Source of the DNA: Lachnospiraceae bacterium UBA4292
GTDB taxonomy: Bacteria; Bacillota; Clostridia; Lachnospirales; Lachnospiraceae
Assembly (NCBI GenBank): GCA_002395865.1
Contig: DGVE01000173.1
Span: 1-31,947, forward strand
DNA: 31,947 nucleotides
Reading direction: 5' to 3'
Both the position numbers and the translations under genes were made by a program. Within the stretch, counting starts at the first letter, position 1; every line of letters starts with the position of its first letter. Below, in pieces: positions 16,577 to 24,522 of the stretch. The notes under the pieces were generated by a model. The model was given only the letters and a program-made list of their open reading frames with translations. It was not told where the DNA came from and did no database searches.

Positions 16577-17323
16577 CTATACAGTTTTTATAAATCTTCT
16601 GGCTCCCGGCCTGTCCTCTGTCTCGCTAAAGCCAAGCCTCCCTGCAAGCCCCGCCGATGCTTCATTATCCGCGTCGCACCTTATGATAAAGTGGCTTGCG
16701 CCAAGCTCCTCCTTCGCGTATTCAAGCAGCGCCCTGCACGATGCGGCTCCGAGCCCCCGCCTTCTGTGGCTGCTCATCACACAGTAGCCCAGACCTACGC
16801 CGTCCTCCTGCGGGGTGAGGCTTAAATACCCGATCATTTCCCGCGTGTCTTTTTTGAATATGCCCCAGGTTCCCATATCGAAGACAGCGAAGCTCTCTCT
16901 CATGGAATCCGCAAATATCCGTCTTGAGGTCTCGAATTTCTCCCCGTCTGCCGAAAGTGCCTTCCGCGCGCTCTCCCTCGCGTACCCCGCCGGCCGCCCC
17001 TCGAAGAGACCGTCGCCGCCGTCGGCGGTGATGCGCAGCCAGTCCTCATAGTCCTCTCCCGTAAGTTCCCTAAGATACCACTGCTCTCCCGCGGCCTCGT
17101 ACTCACACGCCACATGTCCCATGCCGCAGAACCTGTCCCACACCTTCTGAAGATAATCGTCATTTAACTGCCCGAAATCCTCCGGGCAGCCCACATAGGC
17201 CGCCGCCCCCGGAAGCATCAGGCTCGTTATAACGCACGAGCCGGAGGAAAGCTCACGCGAAAACACCTCCGGCTCATCTGTAAATACTATCTCACCTGCG
17301 GGAAGCTTTTCCCTGCGGATCAT
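16577..17323 (-). CDS. GNAT-family N-acetyltransferase
   Basis: This 248-residue protein carries a C-terminal GNAT domain (about residues 95-248). The acetyl-CoA-binding segment is SSHRRRGLGAASCRALLEYA, matching the R/Q-x-x-G-x-G/A pattern. It is followed by the usual FIIRCDADNEASAGLAGRLGF, the typical end of the fold. The N-terminal 90 residues are not recognised and may be a second, degenerate GNAT-like half. The substrate cannot be told from sequence. Its start overlaps the cyclophilin stop by 4 nt (ATGA), so it is the last gene of the rhomboid-HIT-glnN-cyclophilin-GNAT cluster, ending at a strong terminator. Confidence 0.85.
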   Translation of the reverse strand: MIRREKLPAGEIVFTDEPEVFSRELSSGSCVITSLMLPGAAAYVGCPEDFGQLNDDYLQKVWDRFCGMGHVACEYEAAGEQWYLRELTGEDYEDWLRITADGGDGLFEGRPAGYARESARKALSADGEKFETSRRIFADSMRESFAVFDMGTWGIFKKDTREMIGYLSLTPQEDGVGLGYCVMSSHRRRGLGAASCRALLEYAKEELGASHFIIRCDADNEASAGLAGRLGFSETEDRPGARRFIKTV

Positions 17324-17838
17324 ACCTTCTCAGGCTCGGGGTAGTCCACGCCGAAGGTCTCGACCGTGACTGTCTCCATCACCTGATCCGTAAGCGGTCT
17401 GTCATCTCTGTTCGTGGGAGTGGTCGCAATGGCATTGACGACCTCCTGGCCCTCGATCAGCCTGCCGAAAGCGGCATACTGGCCATCGAGATAGGGATAA
17501 TCCACATGCATGATGAAGAACTGACTTCCGGCCGAGTTCGGATTCATTGCACGCGCCATGGAGATGACGCCCGCGGTATGTCTGAGATCGTTTGTGAAGC
17601 CGTTGCCCGAGAACTCACCCTTTATAGAGTAGCCCGGTCCGCCGGTTCCGATACCGTCAGGGTCGCCGCCCTGGATCATAAAGCCGTTTATGCAGCGGTG
17701 AAAGATCAGGCCGTCATAAAAGCCCTTTTTCACAAGGCTGATAAAGTTGTTCACGGTGTTCGGCGCCTTCTCGGGATAAAGCTCGAGCTTCATCACGCCG
17801 CCGTTCTTCATTTTGATGGTTACGATGGGGTTTGACAT
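17320..17838 (-). CDS. Cyclophilin-type peptidyl-prolyl cis-trans isomerase
   Basis: This 172-residue single-domain cyclophilin has no signal peptide and so should act in the cytoplasm, speeding proline isomerisation during folding. The family core is complete: FHRCINGFMIQGGDP, GTGGPGYSIKGEF, GVISMARAMNPNSAGSQFFI and YLDGQYAAFGRLIEG. These supply the catalytic Arg, Phe, Met and Gln residues. AAAGGA lies about 5 nt before the ATG. It begins 33 nt after the glnN stop; the gap contains AT-rich text but no convincing promoter. It overlaps the GNAT gene by 4 nt. Confidence 0.95.
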   Translation of the reverse strand: MSNPIVTIKMKNGGVMKLELYPEKAPNTVNNFISLVKKGFYDGLIFHRCINGFMIQGGDPDGIGTGGPGYSIKGEFSGNGFTNDLRHTAGVISMARAMNPNSAGSQFFIMHVDYPYLDGQYAAFGRLIEGQEVVNAIATTPTNRDDRPLTDQVMETVTVETFGVDYPEPEKV

Positions 17839-17871
17839 AGTTTTTCCTTTCTGCTTTACTATTATGCATCT

Positions 17872-19980
17872 TTATACTTCAAAGAGTAACTGTCCGTACG
17901 TGGGCACCGGCCAATAGGTCTTGTCCACGATCATCTCCAGACTGTCGATTGGGTCTCGCAACGCCTTCATGGCGGGGATCACATCGTCCCTGTAGGCCTT
18001 CGCGCGAAGCGCGGCATCCTCTATGGTGCGGCTCGATACGGTCACTTCCTCGAGCTTCTCTACCGCTCTGCCGGCTTCATTGACCAGATCGTTTATCTTT
18101 ATAAGGAGCTCGGTCTGTATGGTCGTATTCGCGCTGGAGCACGCCGCCTTCACATCGTTGATGGAGCGCGCAAGCCTTCCCGCGTAGCGGATGACGGCGG
18201 GTATGAGCATCTTCGAAGCCATATCCACCATGGTGTTGGCCTCGATATTCACCGTCTTCGCGTAGCTCTCGTATGCTATCTCGGAGCGCGATAGAAGCTC
18301 GGGCTCCGTAAATATCTTAAACTTCTCGAAGAGCTTCACGGTGCTCTCGGTCGTGAGCGCCGGAACTGCGTCCACCATGGTGGGACGGTTCGGAAGTCCG
18401 CGCCTTGCGGCCTCCTCGCGCCACTCCTTCGAGTAACCGTCTCCGTTGAATATGACCCTGCCATGCTCACGGAAGAGCTTCGCTATGTACTCATTGGCTG
18501 CCGCGGTTATATCCTCTGAACCCTCGAGAGCGTCCGCCGCCCTGCAGAAAGCCTCAGCCACGATGGCATTCAGTACCACGTTCGCCTCGGAGATGGAGTC
18601 GTTTGAACCCACAGCGCGGAACTCGAACTTATTGCCCGTAAATGCGAACGGAGAGGTGCGGTTCCTGTCAGTCGCGTCCTTCACGAAGTCCGGAAGAGTC
18701 GATACTCCCGAGCGGAACACATCCCCTGTGATCGATGTGGTCGCACTTCCGCTCCTTATGTACTGCTCAACGATATCCTCCAGCTGATCGCCGAGGAATA
18801 CGCTTATGATCGCGGGCGGCGCCTCATCGGCTCCGAGCCTTAAGTCATTGCCCGCATCGGCCGCAGACTCGCGAAGAAGATCCGCGTGCTTGTCCACCGC
18901 CTCGATAATGCAGGCGAGCACCAGCATGAAGCAGGTGTTCTTGTGAGGGTGCCTGCCGGGGTTTAACAGATTGATGCCGTCGTCACTGACCAGGGACCAG
19001 TTGTTGTGTTTTCCGCTTCCGTTCACTCCCGCAAAGGGCTTCTCGTGCAGCAGGCAGCGCAGATTGTGGCGCTTCGCCATGCGCTTTAAGGTCTCCATGA
19101 TCAGCTGGTTGTGATCCGCTGCCACGTTCGCAACGGCGTAGATGGGTGCGAGCTCGTGCTGCGCGGGAGCCACCTCGTTGTGCTCCGTCTTGGACGATAC
19201 GCCCATCCTCCACAGGTCCTCGTCGACATCCTTCATGAATGCGCCTATACGCTCGCGGATCTTGCCGAAGTAGTGGTCGTCCATCTCCTGGCCCTTCGGG
19301 GGCTTTGCTCCGAACAGGGTCCTGCCCGTAAATATCAGGTCGGGTCTCTGGAGATACTTCGCCCTGTCGATGAGGAAATACTCCTGCTCCGCGCCTACCG
19401 AGGGCATCACCCGCTTCGAGGTGGTGTTGCCGAAGAGGCGCAGTATCCTCAGAGCCTGCTCATTTATCGCCTCCATGGAGCGAAGAAGGGGTGTCTTCTT
19501 ATCGAGGGCCTCGCCCGTGTAGGAACAGAAGGCCGTGGGGATACAGAGTATGGGGCCCGCGGAGCTCGGCTTTATGAAGGCCGGCGAGGTGCAGTCCCAC
19601 GCGGTATATCCTCTGGCCTCAAATGTTGCCCTGAGTCCTCCCGAGGGGAATGACGAGCCGTCCGTCTCACCCTTTATGAGCTCCTTGCCGGAGAATTCCA
19701 TGATGATCTTTCCCTCGGCGTCGGGTGCGCTTATAAACGAATCGTGCTTCTCGGCTGTCGTCCCTGTGAGGGGCTGGAACCAGTGAGTGTAGTGGGTCGC
19801 GCCCTTCTCCACCGCCCAGTTCTTCATCGCCTCCGCTATCTCCGCGGCGGCGTCCTTCGTCAGCTCCACGCCCTCGTCTATTGTCCTGTGAAGAGCCTCA
19901 TAGGCGGATGCGGAGAGCCTCTCCTTCATCTGAGCCTCCGAAAACACATTTATTCCAAAATAATCTGCTACGCTTGGCAT
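17872..19980 (-). CDS. glnN: Glutamine synthetase type III
   Basis: This 702-residue protein is the long GSIII form, which makes glutamine from glutamate, ammonia and ATP and is common in Bacteroides, cyanobacteria and clostridia. Diagnostic segments in order are [68 protein letters not shown] and [20 protein letters not shown]. They supply the metal, glutamate and ATP-site residues. The length matches the family (about 700-730), clearly longer than type I enzymes (about 450). GGAG lies 6 nt before the ATG. It follows the HIT gene by only 16 nt, so it is probably read from the promoter upstream of the rhomboid gene or from one inside the HIT gene. Confidence 0.97.
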   Translation of the reverse strand: MPSVADYFGINVFSEAQMKERLSASAYEALHRTIDEGVELTKDAAAEIAEAMKNWAVEKGATHYTHWFQPLTGTTAEKHDSFISAPDAEGKIIMEFSGKELIKGETDGSSFPSGGLRATFEARGYTAWDCTSPAFIKPSSAGPILCIPTAFCSYTGEALDKKTPLLRSMEAINEQALRILRLFGNTTSKRVMPSVGAEQEYFLIDRAKYLQRPDLIFTGRTLFGAKPPKGQEMDDHYFGKIRERIGAFMKDVDEDLWRMGVSSKTEHNEVAPAQHELAPIYAVANVAADHNQLIMETLKRMAKRHNLRCLLHEKPFAGVNGSGKHNNWSLVSDDGINLLNPGRHPHKNTCFMLVLACIIEAVDKHADLLRESAADAGNDLRLGADEAPPAIISVFLGDQLEDIVEQYIRSGSATTSITGDVFRSGVSTLPDFVKDATDRNRTSPFAFTGNKFEFRAVGSNDSISEANVVLNAIVAEAFCRAADALEGSEDITAAANEYIAKLFREHGRVIFNGDGYSKEWREEAARRGLPNRPTMVDAVPALTTESTVKLFEKFKIFTEPELLSRSEIAYESYAKTVNIEANTMVDMASKMLIPAVIRYAGRLARSINDVKAACSSANTTIQTELLIKINDLVNEAGRAVEKLEEVTVSSRTIEDAALRAKAYRDDVIPAMKALRDPIDSLEMIVDKTYWPVPTYGQLLFEV

Positions 19981-19996
19981 AATATCTCCAGTCTTC

Positions 19997-20410
19997 CTAC
20001 AGCTTTTCTCTGAGCTTTGCCGCGATGGCCTCGGCCTCGCCGTCCTTATAGCTCTTCTGGATCCAGTTGGCCACCATGGGAGCCTCTCCCTTATACCTCG
20101 GTATGATGTGCGTGTGGAAATGCATCACACTCTGGCCGGCAGCCTCACCCGTGTTGATGACTGTGTTGAAGCCGTCCGCACCGAGCGCCTCCATCTGAGC
20201 CTTTCCTATGCGCGCCGCAAGGGGCAGCACCTTTGCCGCCGTCTCCTGAGGCAGCTCGGTGATATCTCCCGCGTGCTTCTTCGGTATGATAAGAACATGT
20301 CCCGGGTTCGCGGGTGCGATATCAAATACCGCCTTGAAATCATCGTCCTCGTAAACAGTGGTCGAGGGGATCTGACCGTTTGCGATCATGCAGAATATAC
20401 AGTTATCCAT
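19997..20410 (-). CDS. HIT-family nucleotide-binding hydrolase
   Basis: This 137-residue histidine-triad protein has the triad HFHTH at residues 97-101 within [12 protein letters not shown]. An N-terminal CxxC (C4, C7) can form the zinc site with downstream histidines, as in Hint-type proteins. Family members hydrolyse nucleoside phosphoramidates or related nucleotides; the natural substrate here is unknown. The start overlaps the end of the rhomboid gene by 8 nt. The gene ends 16 nt before glnN. Confidence 0.93.
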   Translation of the reverse strand: MDNCIFCMIANGQIPSTTVYEDDDFKAVFDIAPANPGHVLIIPKKHAGDITELPQETAAKVLPLAARIGKAQMEALGADGFNTVINTGEAAGQSVMHFHTHIIPRYKGEAPMVANWIQKSYKDGEAEAIAAKLREKL

Positions 20411-21446
20411 TTAAAGCCTCCCTGTGTTTTTTGTTGGATCTGGTCAAAAATGTAAATAATATACCGAACAGAAAGCCGCAGACCAGTCCTCCGATATGCG
20501 CGGCATTGTCCACGTTCTGCGACCCGAAGCCCTGAAACGCGATAAGCCCCACAAATATCAGCCATCTGAGGATCGAGAAGTTCCTGTTGCCCTTTCTGTA
20601 CTTTATCATCAGCCACGCGAGGCCTCCGGCCACACCGCAGATAGCTCCGCTCGCGCCCGCGCTCACGGCTAAGAGGTCTCCCCTGTAGAAATACCAGATC
20701 GTACTCACGGCGCTGCTCGAGAGCGCGCAGAGCACATAAAAGGCTGCGTACGCGACACTTCCGAACGCCTTCTCCACCGGTCTTCCGAGATACAAAAGAG
20801 CGACCATATTGTAGAGCAGATGCGCAACTCCGAAATGCAAAAAGGCGCACGTAAAGAGCCGCCAGTACTCCTTCAGATAGACCACTGCCGCAGAATTCTT
20901 AGCGCCGAAGCTGTATAAAAACCACGCGTCCTTTGTATTTCCCATGCACTCCGCCACGATGAACAGCAGGATGTTGATGATGATAAGCGCGGTGTTCACC
21001 GGTGTGAAGAGCTCCTTCGCCTGCGAGAGCATGATGGATATCGCGCTGGTGCTTAAGAATTCATCGATCACCGGCTTCAGATCGTAGTAATCCGGCCTCA
21101 TATCGTCGAATATCATCAGGCGTCTGGCGCTTCGCTGGATCATCCAATAACTGCACCTTGCTCCCTCGCACTTTTTCCTGGTCCTGGTGGGTTCCTCCGT
21201 TACGATAACGGCATGCCCCTCAACGACCGCAGAGTATTTGGGATACTTGTCCGCAAGGATGTGAGCCACGGTATAGAGCACATCGTCCAGCATGCCCGGC
21301 TTTAAAAAATCCTCCGTGTCGTCTATCAGACACGCAAAATAGAGGCCCTGTGCCGTGACCTTAAAGCTCACCCCCAGTTCCTTCTCCCTGACTGCCAGCG
21401 CCAGATAACCCTTCGTGCTAAGAAATTGTGACAGCTTGGTTATCAT
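20403..21446 (-). CDS. Rhomboid-family intramembrane serine protease with N-terminal soluble domain
   Basis: This 347-residue protein has a soluble N-terminal part of about 145 residues followed by a six-helix rhomboid core. The catalytic serine is in GASGAICGVAGG (about residue 265), and the partner histidine is in AAHIGGLVCG (about residue 315). HFGVAHLLYNMVAL near residue 205 matches the conserved helix-2 His/Asn segment. The N-terminal domain includes a Cys pair (KKCEGARCSYW) and is unrecognised. Rhomboids cut single-pass membrane proteins within the membrane; no substrate can be named. GGAG lies 7 nt before the ATG, and a good promoter precedes the gene. Confidence 0.92.
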   Translation of the reverse strand: MITKLSQFLSTKGYLALAVREKELGVSFKVTAQGLYFACLIDDTEDFLKPGMLDDVLYTVAHILADKYPKYSAVVEGHAVIVTEEPTRTRKKCEGARCSYWMIQRSARRLMIFDDMRPDYYDLKPVIDEFLSTSAISIMLSQAKELFTPVNTALIIINILLFIVAECMGNTKDAWFLYSFGAKNSAAVVYLKEYWRLFTCAFLHFGVAHLLYNMVALLYLGRPVEKAFGSVAYAAFYVLCALSSSAVSTIWYFYRGDLLAVSAGASGAICGVAGGLAWLMIKYRKGNRNFSILRWLIFVGLIAFQGFGSQNVDNAAHIGGLVCGFLFGILFTFLTRSNKKHREALNG

Positions 21447-21476
21447 TTCATACTCCGCGTTACTTTGCTGACTGGT

Positions 21477-21505
21477 ATTTTATATCTTCTGTGCCGTAAA
21501 ATCAA
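21477..21505 (-). promoter_or_regulatory. Sigma-A-type promoter of the rhomboid-HIT-glnN cluster
   Basis: On the minus strand, TTGATT (21500-21505) and TAAAAT (21477-21482) are separated by 17 nt. The expected start point is about 24 nt before the rhomboid ATG at 21446. No obvious terminator is visible between the FHA gene stop at 21520 and this promoter, so read-through from the Tad operon is possible. Confidence 0.7.
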
Positions 21506-21519
21506 GCACTTTATTGCCG

Positions 21520-22584
21520 TCAGTACACCTTGAGCATGTACCTCCTGTCGGCAAATGCCACAACTCCCCCGTCGGGAAGCTCTCTTCTCTGTCTTCCGTT
21601 TATCCGAACGCCCTCCACGAAGGTGCCGTTCCTTGAGTTCATGTCCTGCACATAGAGCCTTCCTCCCTCGGTGATCAGCTTTGCGTGAAGACGGCTCACG
21701 GATTCTGCCTGTATCACCACGTCCACCATATCCTGCTGCTTACCGACCAGAAAGGGGCTTGCGGATACTATGAAATCCTCCCCGCCGTTCTCATCCATGG
21801 ATGAAAGGACGAACCTCGGCTCCGGCGCCGCGCCCCTTAACTCCTCCGTGGTGAAGCGTTTTCCCTCCGGCTGCGGCACCATGTCTATCAGCATACGCGG
21901 ACTGCCCTCTATGAGCTTTTCTTTAAGCGCAGCCCTGCTCCTGCTCTTAAACAGTCCGAAAAGCCCCCTTTTTGTGTTCTCCTTCTTCTGCGCAGGCACT
22001 TCTTCGTAGCCCGCATCGTCCTCCGGGACCGCTCCCTCAGAATATGCTGTATGTCCGGATACATACTCGGCCATCTTCTCTATACCCGCATCCGGTCCTG
22101 CCATGGAAAACAGGGTGTATGCCATCTCATTTACTTCCCTGTTCCGGTAATCGATATGGTCCAGTACGAACTTAAGCAGTCCCTTAAGGTTCTCCTCAAA
22201 GCTCTCCCTCTTTCCGGGGTTGTATACAAATGCCTTCGTCTCCACGCCTGGCTCCGTAAATATATATTCGGGTATCAGTACCAACCCGTCGCGACCCAGC
22301 AGATGGTCGTCCAGAAGAAGCGCACACTCGGCTATGCTCTTTATGAGGGTCTTCACATCCCCCTCATCCATCCTTCTTTTCTCGAAATAATCCGATATGT
22401 CGGTCCAGCCGCTTATATCGTAATCAATTATCTGTTCGTCATCGCGCAGTCTTAAAGACGCCGGAAGCAGCATACCGGGCGCATTGTTTTTGAGCATCAT
22501 GACCTCATGCGCGACACACTCATCACAGGCCAGCCTCATGCTTAAGCAGTTCCTGCCGCCTCTTCTTATATATTCAATCTCCAT
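21520..22584 (-). CDS. FHA-domain protein (DUF6382-FHA type), Tad operon
   Basis: This 354-residue protein has an N-terminal domain of about 170 residues like the clostridial DUF6382 module. A linker with a basic stretch follows, then a C-terminal forkhead-associated domain (about 265-354). The FHA phosphothreonine-binding features are visible: SRLHAKL and NSRNGTFVEG. Such domains bind phosphorylated threonine peptides, which points to Ser/Thr-kinase control of pilus function; no kinase gene is in this window. The ATG at 22584 (MEIEYIRRGG) overlaps the pseudopilin gene by 11 nt; an in-frame TTG at 22596 is an alternative. It is the last gene of the Tad operon. Confidence 0.85.
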   Translation of the reverse strand: MEIEYIRRGGRNCLSMRLACDECVAHEVMMLKNNAPGMLLPASLRLRDDEQIIDYDISGWTDISDYFEKRRMDEGDVKTLIKSIAECALLLDDHLLGRDGLVLIPEYIFTEPGVETKAFVYNPGKRESFEENLKGLLKFVLDHIDYRNREVNEMAYTLFSMAGPDAGIEKMAEYVSGHTAYSEGAVPEDDAGYEEVPAQKKENTKRGLFGLFKSRSRAALKEKLIEGSPRMLIDMVPQPEGKRFTTEELRGAAPEPRFVLSSMDENGGEDFIVSASPFLVGKQQDMVDVVIQAESVSRLHAKLITEGGRLYVQDMNSRNGTFVEGVRINGRQRRELPDGGVVAFADRRYMLKVY

Positions 22585-23128
22585 CTTCCGAACCAAGCCC
22601 CCTTATGATACCGCCTATCACCCTCACCAGGTCCTCGTTGTCAGGTTCCTTGCGCACACAGCTCCCCTCAAAGGGTATGGCGCGGCGCAGAAACATATTT
22701 ATCGCAGCAGGAGCTCGCCACATCCCCTCGTAGCATATGGTCACTCCCAGCGGCGAGATATCCACGGAAAAATCCGGGGTGCAGCCCCACAGCTCACCCT
22801 TCAGATTCGTCTCGAGCCCGTATATGACATCCGCCTCCGCCTCGGAGAGATCATATATGAGCTTTCCCCTTTTTCTCCACAGATCCCACTCTATGAGGCC
22901 GCTCGCAGGACTCACGCACTGCCCGTAGGCACAGGCCGCCCTGTCCGCAAAAAACACCGCCTCAGCCTGTATCCTGTTCATATCGCTCAAGAAGCAGGCC
23001 GCGCAGAATACGAATACCGAGACGAACACGGCCACCGTGCATACCACACTGGCCTCCACACTGATCATGCCGTTATTCCCAGAAGGAGCGCGGCTCCGGT
23101 CAAAAACGGAGCAAACGGAAGACTCCAT
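22574..23128 (-). CDS. TadE/TadF-like pseudopilin
   Basis: This protein of about 184 residues has the N-terminal pattern of Tad pseudopilins. A short polar leader ends with NNGMISVEASVVCTVAVFV, where the glutamate of VEAS starts a single hydrophobic helix; about 140 extracytoplasmic residues follow. Minor pilins of this kind help start or shape Flp pili and may be processed by the neighbouring peptidase. The ATG at 23128 has GGGGAG 3-4 nt upstream; an ATG at 23158 with GGAGGT very close is an alternative. Either start lies inside the end of the peptidase gene (overlap 64 nt or more), so the exact start is uncertain. Confidence 0.75.
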   Translation of the reverse strand: MESSVCSVFDRSRAPSGNNGMISVEASVVCTVAVFVSVFVFCAACFLSDMNRIQAEAVFFADRAACAYGQCVSPASGLIEWDLWRKRGKLIYDLSEAEADVIYGLETNLKGELWGCTPDFSVDISPLGVTICYEGMWRAPAAINMFLRRAIPFEGSCVRKEPDNEDLVRVIGGIIRGLGSEDGD

Positions 23129-23487
23129 TTTCTCCCCTTTTTCTTTGCTAACGACCATATACCTCCGATCATCGCCGCGGCAAAAAGCGCCGCAAGAAGC
23201 ACACTGTAGCTGTACAGCCCCGCAAACAGTCCCGCTATGACTGTGCAGACTCCGTCCCCGGCACCTACTCCTCCACGGCTTATGGGACTGATGCAGAGCA
23301 AGATCACTCCCGGTATCAGGCCCACAACGGACTGTGAAAGCGGCCTCCCCGAAAGAAGACACACGCCTGCTCCCGCTGCTGCCCCGGCAGCAAGAAGTGC
23401 GACCGGTATCCTTTTATTCTTCACATCAAAAAAAGTGCAGATTCCCAGAAAGCCTGCCAGAAGTAAAAGGCATATCCTGTCACTCAC
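23065..23487 (-). CDS. tadV: Prepilin peptidase, A24/TadV-CpaA type
   Basis: This 140-residue integral membrane aspartic protease should cleave the Flp prepilin and pseudopilins after their leader glycine. The two catalytic aspartates are in FFDVKNKRIP and GAGDGVCT, as in the short CpaA/TadV enzymes that lack the N-methylating domain. About five hydrophobic helices are present. The start is set at the GTG at 23487, with AAGGAGG 9 nt upstream, overlapping the TadE-like gene stop by 8 nt. An earlier in-frame GTG at 23520 has no ribosome binding site. Confidence 0.85.
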   Translation of the reverse strand: MSDRICLLLLAGFLGICTFFDVKNKRIPVALLAAGAAAGAGVCLLSGRPLSQSVVGLIPGVILLCISPISRGGVGAGDGVCTVIAGLFAGLYSYSVLLAALFAAAMIGGIWSLAKKKGRKWSLPFAPFLTGAALLLGITA

Positions 23488-24487
23488 CGCCCTCTCCCTC
23501 CTTCGTCTTTCTCTTTTCACAGGCGGAGCACAGCGGCTTTCCTCCCGCGTCCTCCTCCTTCACCTGCGATATATACCTGATGAGCGCCCCGCAGGTGGTG
23601 GTATTGTGATACCTCTCGCCGTCGGTAGTTATATACACTATGGCGTTCGGGCTCCCGTGTATGCACTCCCTGCAGGGGTAGTATTTTCCGCCCTGGTCGT
23701 TTCTGTAGTCTCCCACCGACTGTATGGTCACCGCCTTTATCTCGCGCTTTAAATACATGCAGTCCCGGTAGAGATGATATACCTTCCCGTATTTGCTGAC
23801 ATATACGGTCCTGCTCTCCTGAGTTGGAGCGAGCACGCCTCCGGAGGGAAATGCCTCCGGCTCTGTCTCGGGTTCCCTCTCATACCCCGTGTAGAGCCTT
23901 CTCATACTGCTCTGACTGAGATCTATCGACAGAAGCTGCCCCGGTACGAAAGGGATATCCATCCTGTAGTTTATGGTCAGCAGCACAAGATCCGCCCCGT
24001 CGTACACTATGGCTCCTGTGCAGGTTATCCCGTCGGCTCCTCCCCTTATCATGGTCCTGTTCAGCCAGTCCCTGCCGGCCTCATCCATGATACAGGCCTT
24101 GAGATACGCGCCTCCTATGGCGGAGTATATGATATTTCTGACGCTGCTCTGTACGGCTTCCGCTATGCCTCCGCCCTCATCATCCCCTCCCGCAAAGGTC
24201 GCGGGCAGAATGGTCTTCACATGCGTATATCCCGCCAGCTCCCCCGCGCATCCGTCCAGCGCGGACTGAAGCCGAAGCTGCACGGTCATGACATGAAAGA
24301 AGAAGGCAAATCCTATGAGGGCCATCATAAACACGGGAAGCACCACCGAAGCCTCCACCGTGATGGAGCCCGGGGAACCGGGGAAAAATGTCCGGACGGT
24401 TTTGATTGGGATTTTTTCGGGTATTTCAGGAGCGTTTGGGGGTATTCTGTAATAAATGCTTTTTTCTTTGATCGACCGTTCAGACAT
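23480..24487 (-). CDS. TadE-like pseudopilin with C-terminal doubled His-Cys module
   Basis: This protein of about 335 residues starts with a basic/Pro-rich leader of about 40 residues. The typical pseudopilin helix follows (SITVEASVVLPVFMMALIG), then an extracytoplasmic domain. The last 110 residues are unusual: two similar units, each H-x4-C followed later by C-x2-C (YHLYRDC...CREC and YHNTTTC...CSAC). Each resembles a four-ligand metal site or a disulfide pair. Each unit begins with VYV/VYI and a Gly turn, so they look like an internal duplication. The ATG at 24487 is preferred because a GGGG stretch lies 5 nt upstream; an ATG at 24511 is an alternative. A metal or disulfide role is inference. 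Confidence 0.8.
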   Translation of the reverse strand: MSERSIKEKSIYYRIPPNAPEIPEKIPIKTVRTFFPGSPGSITVEASVVLPVFMMALIGFAFFFHVMTVQLRLQSALDGCAGELAGYTHVKTILPATFAGGDDEGGGIAEAVQSSVRNIIYSAIGGAYLKACIMDEAGRDWLNRTMIRGGADGITCTGAIVYDGADLVLLTINYRMDIPFVPGQLLSIDLSQSSMRRLYTGYEREPETEPEAFPSGGVLAPTQESRTVYVSKYGKVYHLYRDCMYLKREIKAVTIQSVGDYRNDQGGKYYPCRECIHGSPNAIVYITTDGERYHNTTTCGALIRYISQVKEEDAGGKPLCSACEKRKTKEGEGGE

Positions 24488-24522
24488 TTTTCCCCGGCTC
24501 CCCCGACACATTCAAGAACTGA

